This document shows positions 16,887 through 23,882 of a DNA stretch of 30,168 nucleotides, one piece after another (the first letter of the stretch is position 1; each line of letters opens with the position of its first letter). Source of the stretch: an uncultured Burkholderiales bacterium (GTDB lineage: Bacteria; Pseudomonadota; Gammaproteobacteria; Burkholderiales; Burkholderiaceae_C). Below the pieces are notes generated by a model. The model made no database searches and had not been told where the DNA came from. It saw only the letters and a list, made by a program, of their open reading frames with translations. The translations under genes were made by a program, and so were the position numbers. Location: assembly GCA_903952885.1 (NCBI GenBank), contig CAJBHE010000068.1, positions 1-30,168 on the forward strand, given 5' to 3'.

Positions 16887-18961
16887 CACGCAGCTGGGCC
16901 TTCCGATGTGGGTGCCTCGTTCACATCCATCGCCAAAGCAATGGGGCCGGCTGCGGTGTCGTCTTCGTCGTCTGTCATTTCGGTTTGCTCGCCGCTTGAG
17001 GGCGTATCGGCCTCCAAGATGTGCAGCAAATGGCCGCTGATGTCGAGGCTGATGTCGTCCACCTCGCTCAAGCGCAGCTGCACGCGTGCACCGCGTGGCA
17101 AGTCACCGCCACCCAACACGGGCAAGACCAAGGGCAGGTCGTCGGCACGGGCCATGGGCGGTTGGCCTGGGAATGCTTTGAACACGGTGGCACTGAGCTC
17201 AGTGATGCGGTGTTGCTTCAAATACTGCAGCGTCCAGAAACGCTCCATGCCGTTTTGGTAAGCGTTGTAGGCACCGTACGCACCATCGAACGCGGAGATG
17301 ATGGAAAACAGCTCGGTGTTTTTGGGTTTGAACGGCGCAGCCAAGGCTGCCGTGCTGCCATGTTTGGCGCAAGCAATGATTTGCCATTGGTTCACTAGGT
17401 CGGTGTAGCGGCGCAGCGGCGAGGTGCTCCACGCGTAGCTGGGTACACCAATGCCAGCATGCGGCAAAGCTTTGGTGCCCATGCGCACTTTGACGCCGGG
17501 CATTAGGCTGGCTTGGCTGCGGTAGATGCCCGGCACGCCGAGCTCGGCCATCCAATTGCCCCACGTGCTGTTGGCCAAAATCATGGCCTCGGCCACCATC
17601 AAGTCGAGGGGGGCACCGCGTTGGCGAATGCTAATTAGTACTTGCTCGTCGCCTTTGGGCTCATGCCCATCGTTACCAACCAAGCGGAAGTTGTAATCAG
17701 GGCGGTTGAAGTTCTCAGGCTTGCCGCGCACCACTTCGCGCTGGGCTTTGAGGTGTTGGGCCAAGCGGAACAGAAACGCGAGTTGCGCGCGTGGCATGGC
17801 GGGTTCCACCACGCCAGCGGCGTGTTTGAAGCTGTGGTCGTTCAGCCAAGCTTCGGTGACGACGCTATCGAGCTGGTCGTGACGCAAGTTGGCGGCGATG
17901 GGTACACGCTCCACGCGCGTTTCGGTGTTTTGCAGCGCGAGCGTGGCTTCGTCAAACGTGACGTACAACGACACCGCAGGGCAGTCGCGCCCCTCTTGCA
18001 AGGTGTAGGTTTGCACCACTGCGTCGGGCAGCATGGTGATTTTGTAGCCCGGCATGTAGACGGTTGACAAGCGGTTGCGGCCCAACTGGTCAATCGCGTC
18101 GCCTGGCTTCAATGCCAGCGCGGGGGCAGCGATGTGGATGCCTAACGTGATGTTGCCCGTGCCCAAACCTTGCACCGACAAGGCGTCGTCAATCTCGGTG
18201 GTGTGTGAGTCGTCAATCGAATAGGCCTGGACATTCGCCAATGGCAACTCGTCCGCAATGGCGGGCGCTTGTAAGTTAGGAAAGCTTGTGCCTTTGGGGA
18301 AGTTGTCAAACAAAAAGCGCTGCCAATGGAACTGGTAAGCCGAGTTAATGGCACCCGCTTTTTGCAACAAGGCCAAAGGCGCTGTTTGTGTGGCGCGAGC
18401 AGCCTCAACGACGGCTTTGTACTCGGGCGCGTTCTTGTCGGGCTTGAACAAGATTTTGTAGAGCTGCGTTTGAATAGGTGCAGGGCACGTACCTTGGCCC
18501 AACTCGGTTGCCCAACCTTCGATTTGTGCTTGGATTTGTTTTTTCTTTTCGATGCCTGCCAGTGCTTGGGCAATCACTTCGGCAGAGGCTTTCTTGAAGC
18601 GGCCTTTGCCAGCACGGCGAAAGTAGTGGGGTGCCTCGAACAAGCGCAATAGCGCAGCAGTTTGTTCGGTCAGGGTGGCTTGTGCGCTGAAGTATTCGCG
18701 GGCAAGGTCGGCAAAACCAAACTCGTCTTCGGGGGTAAATTCCCAAGCAAGGTCGAGCTCGATGGTTGCGCTCAAGGCTTGCGCTTCGCGCATCAGGTCG
18801 GCGGGGGAGGGCTTCTCAAACTTGAGCAACAAATTGGCGGCCTTGACTTTGACCCGTTTGCCGGATTCCAGCTCGATTTGGGCCGAGCTATCTGCTTCGG
18901 AGAGGATGCGTCCCGTCTGGAATTTTCCAGCGTCTTCAAACAATGCGTACATGCGTGGCAT
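16886..18961 (-). CDS. RNase II/R-family exoribonuclease (RNB domain protein)
   Basis: Predicted 3'-to-5' exoribonuclease of 691 residues. An N-terminal part of about 240 residues with beta-rich nucleic-acid-binding character precedes an RNB catalytic domain from about residue 246. The active-site signature reads SIDDSHTTEIDDALSV, giving D250, E256, D258 and D259; the second position is Asp in E. coli RNase II and RNase R. Further RNB motifs are LGIHIAAPALALKPG and TSPLRRYTDLVNQWQI. A short beta-rich tail with an acidic end follows. It is too short for classical RNase R and diverges from both named enzymes, so I give no symbol. It lies 15 bases after the YqiA-like gene and overlaps the TonB-like gene. 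Confidence 0.88.
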   Translation of the reverse strand: MPRMYALFEDAGKFQTGRILSEADSSAQIELESGKRVKVKAANLLLKFEKPSPADLMREAQALSATIELDLAWEFTPEDEFGFADLAREYFSAQATLTEQTAALLRLFEAPHYFRRAGKGRFKKASAEVIAQALAGIEKKKQIQAQIEGWATELGQGTCPAPIQTQLYKILFKPDKNAPEYKAVVEAARATQTAPLALLQKAGAINSAYQFHWQRFLFDNFPKGTSFPNLQAPAIADELPLANVQAYSIDDSHTTEIDDALSVQGLGTGNITLGIHIAAPALALKPGDAIDQLGRNRLSTVYMPGYKITMLPDAVVQTYTLQEGRDCPAVSLYVTFDEATLALQNTETRVERVPIAANLRHDQLDSVVTEAWLNDHSFKHAAGVVEPAMPRAQLAFLFRLAQHLKAQREVVRGKPENFNRPDYNFRLVGNDGHEPKGDEQVLISIRQRGAPLDLMVAEAMILANSTWGNWMAELGVPGIYRSQASLMPGVKVRMGTKALPHAGIGVPSYAWSTSPLRRYTDLVNQWQIIACAKHGSTAALAAPFKPKNTELFSIISAFDGAYGAYNAYQNGMERFWTLQYLKQHRITELSATVFKAFPGQPPMARADDLPLVLPVLGGGDLPRGARVQLRLSEVDDISLDISGHLLHILEADTPSSGEQTEMTDDEDDTAAGPIALAMDVNEAPTSEGPAA

Positions 18962-18976
18962 TGTCCCATGCGCAAT

Positions 18977-19603
18977 CTAAGATGCAGGCTGCAAATGTAG
19001 AAATTCCAGCACTTGCGGCAGGTAGGTTTCAAAGTTGCTCAGGGCATGGTCGCCGCCCTCCATCACCAATTGGTGAGAGCCAGGGTAGCGGGCTGTCATT
19101 TCGCGCCAGTCCAGCACTTCGTCACCTTTGGCAATGAGCACCCAGCCACGCTCGGGATGTGGCATAGGGCCGACTTCCAAGTCGCGAAGTTCGTCCACAA
19201 AATCTGGCGCGAAGTGAAAGCGCTCGGCTGGGTCATGCCAAGTGGTTTGTTCGCCAATGTATTTAGCCAAGTCTCGCGCTGGATGAATGGCGGGGTTGAG
19301 CAGCACCGCTTTGCAGCCCCGCTGGGCTGCCAGCCATGTGGCGTAAAAACCGCCCAACGATGAACCCATCACCGCCATGCGGTTTGCAGGCCATGTGGCA
19401 GTAACTTCTGCAATTAGGGCTGCAGCCGCTTTAGGCGACGGCGGCAGCTGCGGACACCACCAGGTGATGTGCGCAAACTGCGTGGTCATGACGGCCGTCA
19501 CTTGCCGCGCTTTGATGGATTGAGGCGAGGAGCGAAACCCATGCAAATACAGCACATGGGTGGTGGGTAAATCCGTGGCTGCAGGGAGGTTAGGCAAGGT
19601 CAT
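18977..19603 (-). CDS. YqiA-like alpha/beta-fold esterase
   Basis: A 208-residue alpha/beta hydrolase of the YqiA/UPF0227 type. HVLYLHGFRSSPQSIKA near the N terminus provides the oxyanion region, GSSLGGFYATWLA holds the nucleophile Ser82, D161 or D165 lies in AKGDEVLDW, and H186 in GGDHALSNFE completes a triad. LNPAIHP is a typical YqiA segment. The frame extends to 19669, but ATG 19603 gives a normal N terminus and avoids overlap with the divergent rodA. It is the first gene of the minus-strand unit. Related proteins hydrolyse short-chain and palmitoyl-type esters; the natural substrate here is unknown. Confidence 0.85.
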   Translation of the reverse strand: MTLPNLPAATDLPTTHVLYLHGFRSSPQSIKARQVTAVMTTQFAHITWWCPQLPPSPKAAAALIAEVTATWPANRMAVMGSSLGGFYATWLAAQRGCKAVLLNPAIHPARDLAKYIGEQTTWHDPAERFHFAPDFVDELRDLEVGPMPHPERGWVLIAKGDEVLDWREMTARYPGSHQLVMEGGDHALSNFETYLPQVLEFLHLQPAS

Positions 19604-19633
19604 GCCTAATGCTAGCAGTGGATAATCAGACTC
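19604..19633. promoter_or_regulatory. Compact divergent start region, yqiA-like gene / rodA
   Basis: Only 30 bases separate the two divergent start codons. On the + strand GATAAT (19621-19626) lies 7 bases before the rodA ATG. On the - strand TAGCAT (complement of 19609-19614) lies 5 bases before the esterase ATG. Neither gene has a Shine-Dalgarno. Both could be transcribed as leaderless messages with -35 regions inside the opposite gene. Confidence 0.3.
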
Positions 19634-20788
19634 ATGTCCACCGTCATTCACAAACCCAGCCCGTTCCAAAGACTAAGACCCTTGCTCAAAGGTTTTGATG
19701 GTCCTTTGGCCTTTGGTATGTTTTTGTTGGCCTGCGCGGGCTTGCTGACGATGTATTCGTCCGGTTTTGCCAATGGTGCGCGCTTCTTTGACCATGGTCG
19801 CAACATGCTGATTGCAGGTTTTATCATGTTTGTGGTGGCTCAGATACCACCGCAGCGCTTGATGGCGTTTGCTGTGCCGATTTACACCGTGGGGGTAGCC
19901 TTGCTGGTGGCTGTTGCTTTGTTTGGCTTGACCAAAAAGGGCGCTCGGCGTTGGCTCAACATTGGCATCGTCATTCAGCCCAGCGAAATCATGAAAATTG
20001 CCATGCCGCTGATGCTGGCTTGGTGGTTTCAAAAGCGCGAAGGCCAATTGCGGCCCCTTGACTTCTTTGTGGCTGGCATGTTGCTCTTGATGCCTGTTGG
20101 ATTGATCATGCGTCAGCCAGATTTAGGCACTGCCATTTTGGTGCTGTCGGCGGGCTTGGCTGTGATCTTTTTTGCGGGCTTGAGTTGGTGGCTCATCGTT
20201 CCACCCATCATCATGGGCTTGATTGGCGTGGGTATGGTCGTGTGGTTCGAACCCACTTTGTGTGCTGATGGTTTTCGTTGGCCCATCTTGCACGACTACC
20301 AACAGCAGCGCATTTGTACTTTGTTAGACCCGTCGCGAGACCCCTTGGGCAAAGGCTTTCACATCATCCAAGGCATGATTGCCATAGGTTCGGGAGGCTT
20401 TTGGGGCAAAGGCTTTATGCAAGGCACGCAAACCCATTTGGACTTCATTCCTGAACGCACGACCGACTTTGTGTTTGCTGCGTTTGGTGAAGAGTTTGGT
20501 TTGATTGGTAACTTGATGTTGATTGCGTCTTTCATCTTTTTGATTTTGCGTGGTCTGGCCATAGCAGTGGAAGGCCCCACGTTGTTTGCCCGCTTGTTGG
20601 CCGGCAGCGTGACGTTGAGCTTCTTCATCTACGCCTTTGTGAACATGGGCATGGTCAGCGGCATGCTGCCGGTGGTGGGGGTTCCATTGCCGTTCATCAG
20701 CTACGGCGGCACGGCCATGGTGACCCTGGGCTTGGGCTTAGGGATATTGATGTCGGTCGCTAAGGCTAAGCAATTGGTGCAGTCATAA
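19634..20788 (+). CDS. rodA: Rod-shape SEDS glycosyltransferase RodA
   Basis: Polytopic SEDS peptidoglycan polymerase that works with PBP2 in the elongasome. The 384-residue protein has about ten membrane segments and the motifs LLTMYSSGF, GARRWLNIG, IQPSEIMK, KGFHIIQGMIAIGSGG, ERTTDFVFAAFGEEFG and VPLPFISYGGTAMVTL. The phrasing (QPSEIMK, LPFISYGG) fits RodA rather than FtsW, which is encoded at 4005-5300. The usual partners mreBCD and mrdA are not adjacent here; the neighbours are a divergent esterase and tldD. There is no Shine-Dalgarno before ATG 19634; a GATAAT box lies 7 bases upstream. Confidence 0.94.
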   Translation: MSTVIHKPSPFQRLRPLLKGFDGPLAFGMFLLACAGLLTMYSSGFANGARFFDHGRNMLIAGFIMFVVAQIPPQRLMAFAVPIYTVGVALLVAVALFGLTKKGARRWLNIGIVIQPSEIMKIAMPLMLAWWFQKREGQLRPLDFFVAGMLLLMPVGLIMRQPDLGTAILVLSAGLAVIFFAGLSWWLIVPPIIMGLIGVGMVVWFEPTLCADGFRWPILHDYQQQRICTLLDPSRDPLGKGFHIIQGMIAIGSGGFWGKGFMQGTQTHLDFIPERTTDFVFAAFGEEFGLIGNLMLIASFIFLILRGLAIAVEGPTLFARLLAGSVTLSFFIYAFVNMGMVSGMLPVVGVPLPFISYGGTAMVTLGLGLGILMSVAKAKQLVQS

Positions 20789-20789
20789 T
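20784..20789 (+). promoter_or_regulatory. Candidate -10 element for a leaderless tldD transcript
   Basis: CATAAT overlaps the rodA stop codon and lies 6 bases before the tldD ATG. The intervening TCCTCC is not a ribosome binding site. tldD could also be read through from rodA, so this is a weak call. Confidence 0.28.
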
Positions 20790-20795
20790 TCCTCC

Positions 20796-22256
20796 ATGAT
20801 TTCACGTGAACCCACCCTTGAGCGATTGGGCATTGCCCGTCAACTGTTGTTAGAGCCTTTTGGTCTGGACGAGACCGACTTGGCTAAAACCTTGACCGAG
20901 ATCAAAGCGCACAAAGTTGATGAAGCCGATTTGTACTTTCAATACACCCGCTCAGAGGGTTGGAGCCTGGAAGAGGGCATTGTCAAAACAGGCTCTTTCA
21001 GCATCGACCAAGGCTTAGGTGTGCGTGCTGTGAGCGGCGAAAAAACCGCTTTCGCTTATTCAGACGATATTTCCAAAGCTTCTTTGATGGACGCTGCACG
21101 TACCGTGCGTACGATTGGCGCTGCGGCCAAAGGTGGCCGCGTCAAAGTGGCCACGCGCAAGGTGGCGTCTAGCCGTTCTTTGTATGGCGGCTTAGACCCC
21201 ATCGCCTCCCTCAACAGCACTGAAAAGGTCGAGCTGTTGGGCCGTATTGAACAAATGGGCCGCGCCAAAGATCCGCGCGTGATTCAAGTCATGGCCGGTT
21301 TGGCCAGCGAATACGACGTGGTGATGGTGGTACGTGCCGATGGCACCTTGGCAGCCGATGTGCGCCCACTGGTCCGCCTGAGCGTGACCGTGATTGCTGA
21401 GCAAAATGGCCGACGCGAAGTGGGCTCCGCCGGCGGCGGTGGCCGCTTTGGCTTGGGTCACTTTGACGATGTGCTGGCGCAAAGCTATGTGGACGAAGCC
21501 GTGCAATGCGCCCTCACCAACCTCGATGCACGCCCAGCCCCTGCGGGCGAAATGAGCGTGGTGCTGGGCTCGGGCTGGCCGGGTATCTTGTTGCACGAAG
21601 CGATTGGCCACGGCTTAGAGGGCGACTTCAACCGCAAAGGCTCAAGCGCGTTCAGTGGCCGCATTGGCCAACGCGTGGCCGCCAAAGGCGTGACCGTGCT
21701 GGACGACGGCACCATCCCAGACCGCCGTGGTTCAATCAATGTGGACGATGAAGGTAACCCCAGCCAAAGCAATGTGCTGATTGAAGACGGCATTTTGAAG
21801 GGTTACATCCAAGACAACATGAACGCTCGATTGATGGGCGTCAAGCCCACGGGCAATGGCCGTCGCGAAAGCTACGCCCATGTGCCCATGCCGCGCATGA
21901 CCAACACCTACATGTTGGGTGGCGACAGATCGCCAGAAGAAATTGTGTCCAGCCTCAAGAAGGGTTTGTACGCCGTCAACTTTGGTGGCGGTCAAGTGGA
22001 CATCACTTCGGGCAAGTTTGTGTTCTCCACTTCGTTGGCGTATTGGGTGGAAAACGGCAAGATTCAATACCCCGTCAAAGGCGCCACCTTGGTGGGCAAT
22101 GGCCCCGATGCGCTGACACGCGTGAGCTTGATCGGGAACGACATGAAGCTCGACCCGGGTGTGGGCACCTGTGGCAAAGAGGGTCAAAGCGTTCCAGTGG
22201 GAGTGGGGCAGCCGACTTTGCGCATTGATGGTCTGACGGTCGGTGGAACGGCGTAA
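20796..22256 (+). CDS. tldD: Metalloprotease TldD
   Basis: Subunit of the TldD/TldE metalloprotease, which in E. coli matures microcin B17 and degrades the CcdA antitoxin. The 486-residue product carries the zinc motif HEAIGHGLEGD (His267 to His272, then a downstream Glu) and the conserved C-terminal GTCGKEGQ, which contains the Cys ligand expected for the family. GSAGGGGRFG and GLGVRAVSGEKTAFAY are further TldD features. The partner tldE (pmbA) is not in the window. It begins 7 bases after rodA and is followed by the attenuator region of aroG. Confidence 0.95.
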   Translation: MISREPTLERLGIARQLLLEPFGLDETDLAKTLTEIKAHKVDEADLYFQYTRSEGWSLEEGIVKTGSFSIDQGLGVRAVSGEKTAFAYSDDISKASLMDAARTVRTIGAAAKGGRVKVATRKVASSRSLYGGLDPIASLNSTEKVELLGRIEQMGRAKDPRVIQVMAGLASEYDVVMVVRADGTLAADVRPLVRLSVTVIAEQNGRREVGSAGGGGRFGLGHFDDVLAQSYVDEAVQCALTNLDARPAPAGEMSVVLGSGWPGILLHEAIGHGLEGDFNRKGSSAFSGRIGQRVAAKGVTVLDDGTIPDRRGSINVDDEGNPSQSNVLIEDGILKGYIQDNMNARLMGVKPTGNGRRESYAHVPMPRMTNTYMLGGDRSPEEIVSSLKKGLYAVNFGGGQVDITSGKFVFSTSLAYWVENGKIQYPVKGATLVGNGPDALTRVSLIGNDMKLDPGVGTCGKEGQSVPVGVGQPTLRIDGLTVGGTA

Positions 22257-22357
22257 ATGACTTTGACGTGCCAGCGTTGGTCGCAGAGTTATTGCCTCTT
22301 GTAAACCTCAGCGCTTTGTCAGAAAACTGCCACATACCTTGTGATACATTCCAATTC

Positions 22358-22426
22358 ATGAGTTCGAACCGTTTTTATTTTGCTTTCTTCTTTATCTCAC
22401 GCCCCCACGGCGGTCGAGAGATCTGA
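22358..22426 (+). CDS. Phe-rich leader peptide of an aroG attenuator
   Basis: A 22-codon frame reads MSSNRFYFAFFFISRPHGG and then REI before TGA. It carries five Phe codons and one Tyr codon within seven residues (22373-22393). The FAFFF core matches that of the E. coli PheL leader (FFFAFFF), which controls pheA by attenuation. It lies upstream of a DAHP synthase gene, with a strong terminator between. There is no Shine-Dalgarno; TACATT with an upstream TG (22342-22350) sits 7 bases before the ATG, so the leader message may be leaderless. A symbol is not assigned because pheL denotes the pheA leader. Confidence 0.85.
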   Translation: MSSNRFYFAFFFISRPHGGREI

Positions 22427-22464
22427 ACGTAGCCCAAACGATCTGAACTCCAAACCAACCGCCG
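22408..22464 (+). promoter_or_regulatory. Candidate antiterminator helix of the aroG attenuator
   Basis: CGGCGGT at 22408-22414, inside the last codons of the leader peptide, is complementary over 7 bases to ACCGCCG at 22458-22464, which is the left arm of the terminator. A ribosome stalled on the Phe codons would leave this segment free to sequester the terminator arm. One that reaches the stop at 22424-22426 would cover it and let the terminator form. A 9-base direct repeat GATCTGAAC (22420-22428 and 22440-22448) lies between the two arms; its role is unclear. Confidence 0.6.
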
Positions 22465-22486
22465 GATCTCCCGGCGGTTTTTTTTT
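22457..22486 (+). terminator. Intrinsic terminator (attenuator) upstream of aroG
   Basis: A perfect 9-base stem, AACCGCCGG (22457-22465) with CCGGCGGTT (22471-22479), encloses a 5-base loop. It runs into an unbroken series of nine T residues (22478-22486). It lies 31 bases after the leader peptide stop codon and 42 bases before the aroG ATG. It may also end tldD transcripts. Confidence 0.92.
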
Positions 22487-22528
22487 GCCAAATTTTTCAT
22501 CCCTTTTTTCAAACTTCAGGACGAGACC

Positions 22529-23638
22529 ATGAAAACGAACACCAGTTATCCAAGCCACGTTGAAAACACCAGTCAAACCGACGACCAACGTATCAAGGAC
22601 ATCACCGTGCTGCCTCCTCCTGAACATTTAATTCGCTTCTTCCCCATTCAGGGCACTCCCGTGGAGAAGCTGATCACCAAGACCCGTAAAACCATTCATG
22701 ACATCATGCATGGCAAAGACGACCGTCTTCTGGTGGTGATTGGCCCATGCTCCATCCACGATCCCGCTGCCGCGATTGACTATGCACGTCGCTTGCAGCC
22801 GCTGCGCGAAAAATACGCCGATACGCTTGAAATTGTGATGCGTGTGTACTTCGAAAAGCCACGTACCACTGTGGGCTGGAAGGGTTTGATCAATGACCCC
22901 TACTTGGATGAGAGCTTTCGCATTGACGAAGGTCTGCGCATCGCACGTCAGTTGCTGATTGAAATCAACCGCCTCGGTCTGCCCGCAGGCAGCGAGTTCT
23001 TGGACGCCATCAGCCCGCAATACATTGGCGACCTGATTTCGTGGGGCGCGATTGGTGCGCGTACAACAGAGAGCCAAGTGCACCGTGAATTGGCTTCGGG
23101 CATTTCTGCGCCGATTGGCTTTAAGAACGGCACCGACGGCAACATAAAAATTGCGACCGACGCCATCCAAGCTGCTGCCGGTGCGCATCACTTCTTGTCG
23201 ATTCACAAAAATGGCCAAGTTGCGATTGTGCAAACCAAGGGCAACAAGGACTGCCACGTCATTTTGCGCGGCGGCAAAGCCCCAAACTACGACGCAGCCA
23301 GCGTAACGGCCGCCTGCGAAGAGTTGGCCAAAGCCAAGTTGCCAGCCTCGTTGATGGTGGATTGCAGCCACGCCAACAGCAGCAAGCAGCACGAGCGTCA
23401 GCTGGTGGTGGCCAAAGACATTGCAGATCAAATCAGCGGTGGTTCACACCAAGTGTTTGGCGTGATGATTGAGAGCCATATTTTGGGTGGTGCTCAGAAG
23501 TTCACGCCAGGCAAAGACGATGTGTCTCAGCTGGAATACGGCAAGAGCATCACCGATGCGTGTTTGGATTGGAACGACTCTGTGGCTTCGTTGGACGTTT
23601 TGTCTAAGGCTGTGGTGGCGCGTCGTCAGCGTTCGTGA
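22529..23638 (+). CDS. aroG: 3-deoxy-7-phosphoheptulonate (DAHP) synthase, AroF/G/H type
   Basis: First enzyme of the shikimate pathway, condensing phosphoenolpyruvate and erythrose 4-phosphate in the cytoplasm. The 369-residue protein follows E. coli AroG closely. Visible family segments are LLVVIGPCSIHDP (metal ligand C74), VYFEKPRTTVGWKGLINDP, GAIGARTTESQVHRELASG, GFKNGTDGNIK, ILRGGKAPNYD, DCSHANSSKQ (His ligand), GVMIESH (Glu ligand) and YGKSITDACLDW (Asp ligand). AGGA at 22518-22521 lies 7 bases before the ATG. The Phe-rich leader suggests synthesis is repressed when charged tRNA-Phe is plentiful. Whether the enzyme is feedback-inhibited by Phe or Tyr cannot be read reliably here, so the symbol follows overall similarity. 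Confidence 0.93.
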   Translation: MKTNTSYPSHVENTSQTDDQRIKDITVLPPPEHLIRFFPIQGTPVEKLITKTRKTIHDIMHGKDDRLLVVIGPCSIHDPAAAIDYARRLQPLREKYADTLEIVMRVYFEKPRTTVGWKGLINDPYLDESFRIDEGLRIARQLLIEINRLGLPAGSEFLDAISPQYIGDLISWGAIGARTTESQVHRELASGISAPIGFKNGTDGNIKIATDAIQAAAGAHHFLSIHKNGQVAIVQTKGNKDCHVILRGGKAPNYDAASVTAACEELAKAKLPASLMVDCSHANSSKQHERQLVVAKDIADQISGGSHQVFGVMIESHILGGAQKFTPGKDDVSQLEYGKSITDACLDWNDSVASLDVLSKAVVARRQRS

Positions 23639-23882
23639 TTTTTGGTTGATTCGGAGCTGGGTTGGTTTGGCCTTGCTTCGTTTCGTTTCGATGACGGATG
23701 CGCCGAGAGCGCGGTATCTGACTTGGCTTAACGTCCCTGCGGGCCGTGATGGCGCCAAATCAGATACCGCGCTCTCGGCGTTTGGGTGTACTAAAAACTT
23801 CATGCCTACAAATTGGTGTACCTGCAGTATTCTCGAACTGCGACTAAAAGCAGGCGACCGAGCGAGATCTAGACGAAAGAGC
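23639..23882. other. Intergenic region between convergent aroG and mpl
   Basis: A 244-base stretch without a supportable gene. It contains a TTCG/TTTCG-rich run (about 23679-23692), the large palindrome (23701-23780), and an AT-richer tail of about 100 bases up to the mpl stop in which I see no motif. The open frames crossing it continue antisense through mpl and are not credible genes. Confidence 0.7.
23701..23780. repeat. 80-base near-perfect palindrome between convergent aroG and mpl
   Basis: A 27-base arm (23701-23727) pairs with 23754-23780 at 26 of 27 positions, around a 26-base centre that itself contains a CCC-TGC-GGG hairpin. The single mismatch (C23722 with A23759) becomes a G-U pair in RNA made from the minus strand. 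There is no T-tract on either side, so it is not a standard intrinsic terminator. It may protect 3' ends of the two convergent messages, act as a bidirectional terminator aided by other factors, or be a small repeat element. Confidence 0.85.

Noticed and set aside
22257..22357. Riboswitch upstream of aroG
   Set aside because: No conserved aptamer pattern is seen; the Phe-rich leader and terminator explain the region better.
23701..23780. Integron attC site
   Set aside because: The long imperfect palindrome suggested it, but the paired RYYYAAC and GTTRRRY core sites at the ends are missing, and no integrase or cassette is nearby.
23701..23780. Ordinary bidirectional intrinsic terminator
   Set aside because: Neither side has a run of T residues, and the stem is far longer than usual; termination remains possible but is not supported by the classical pattern.
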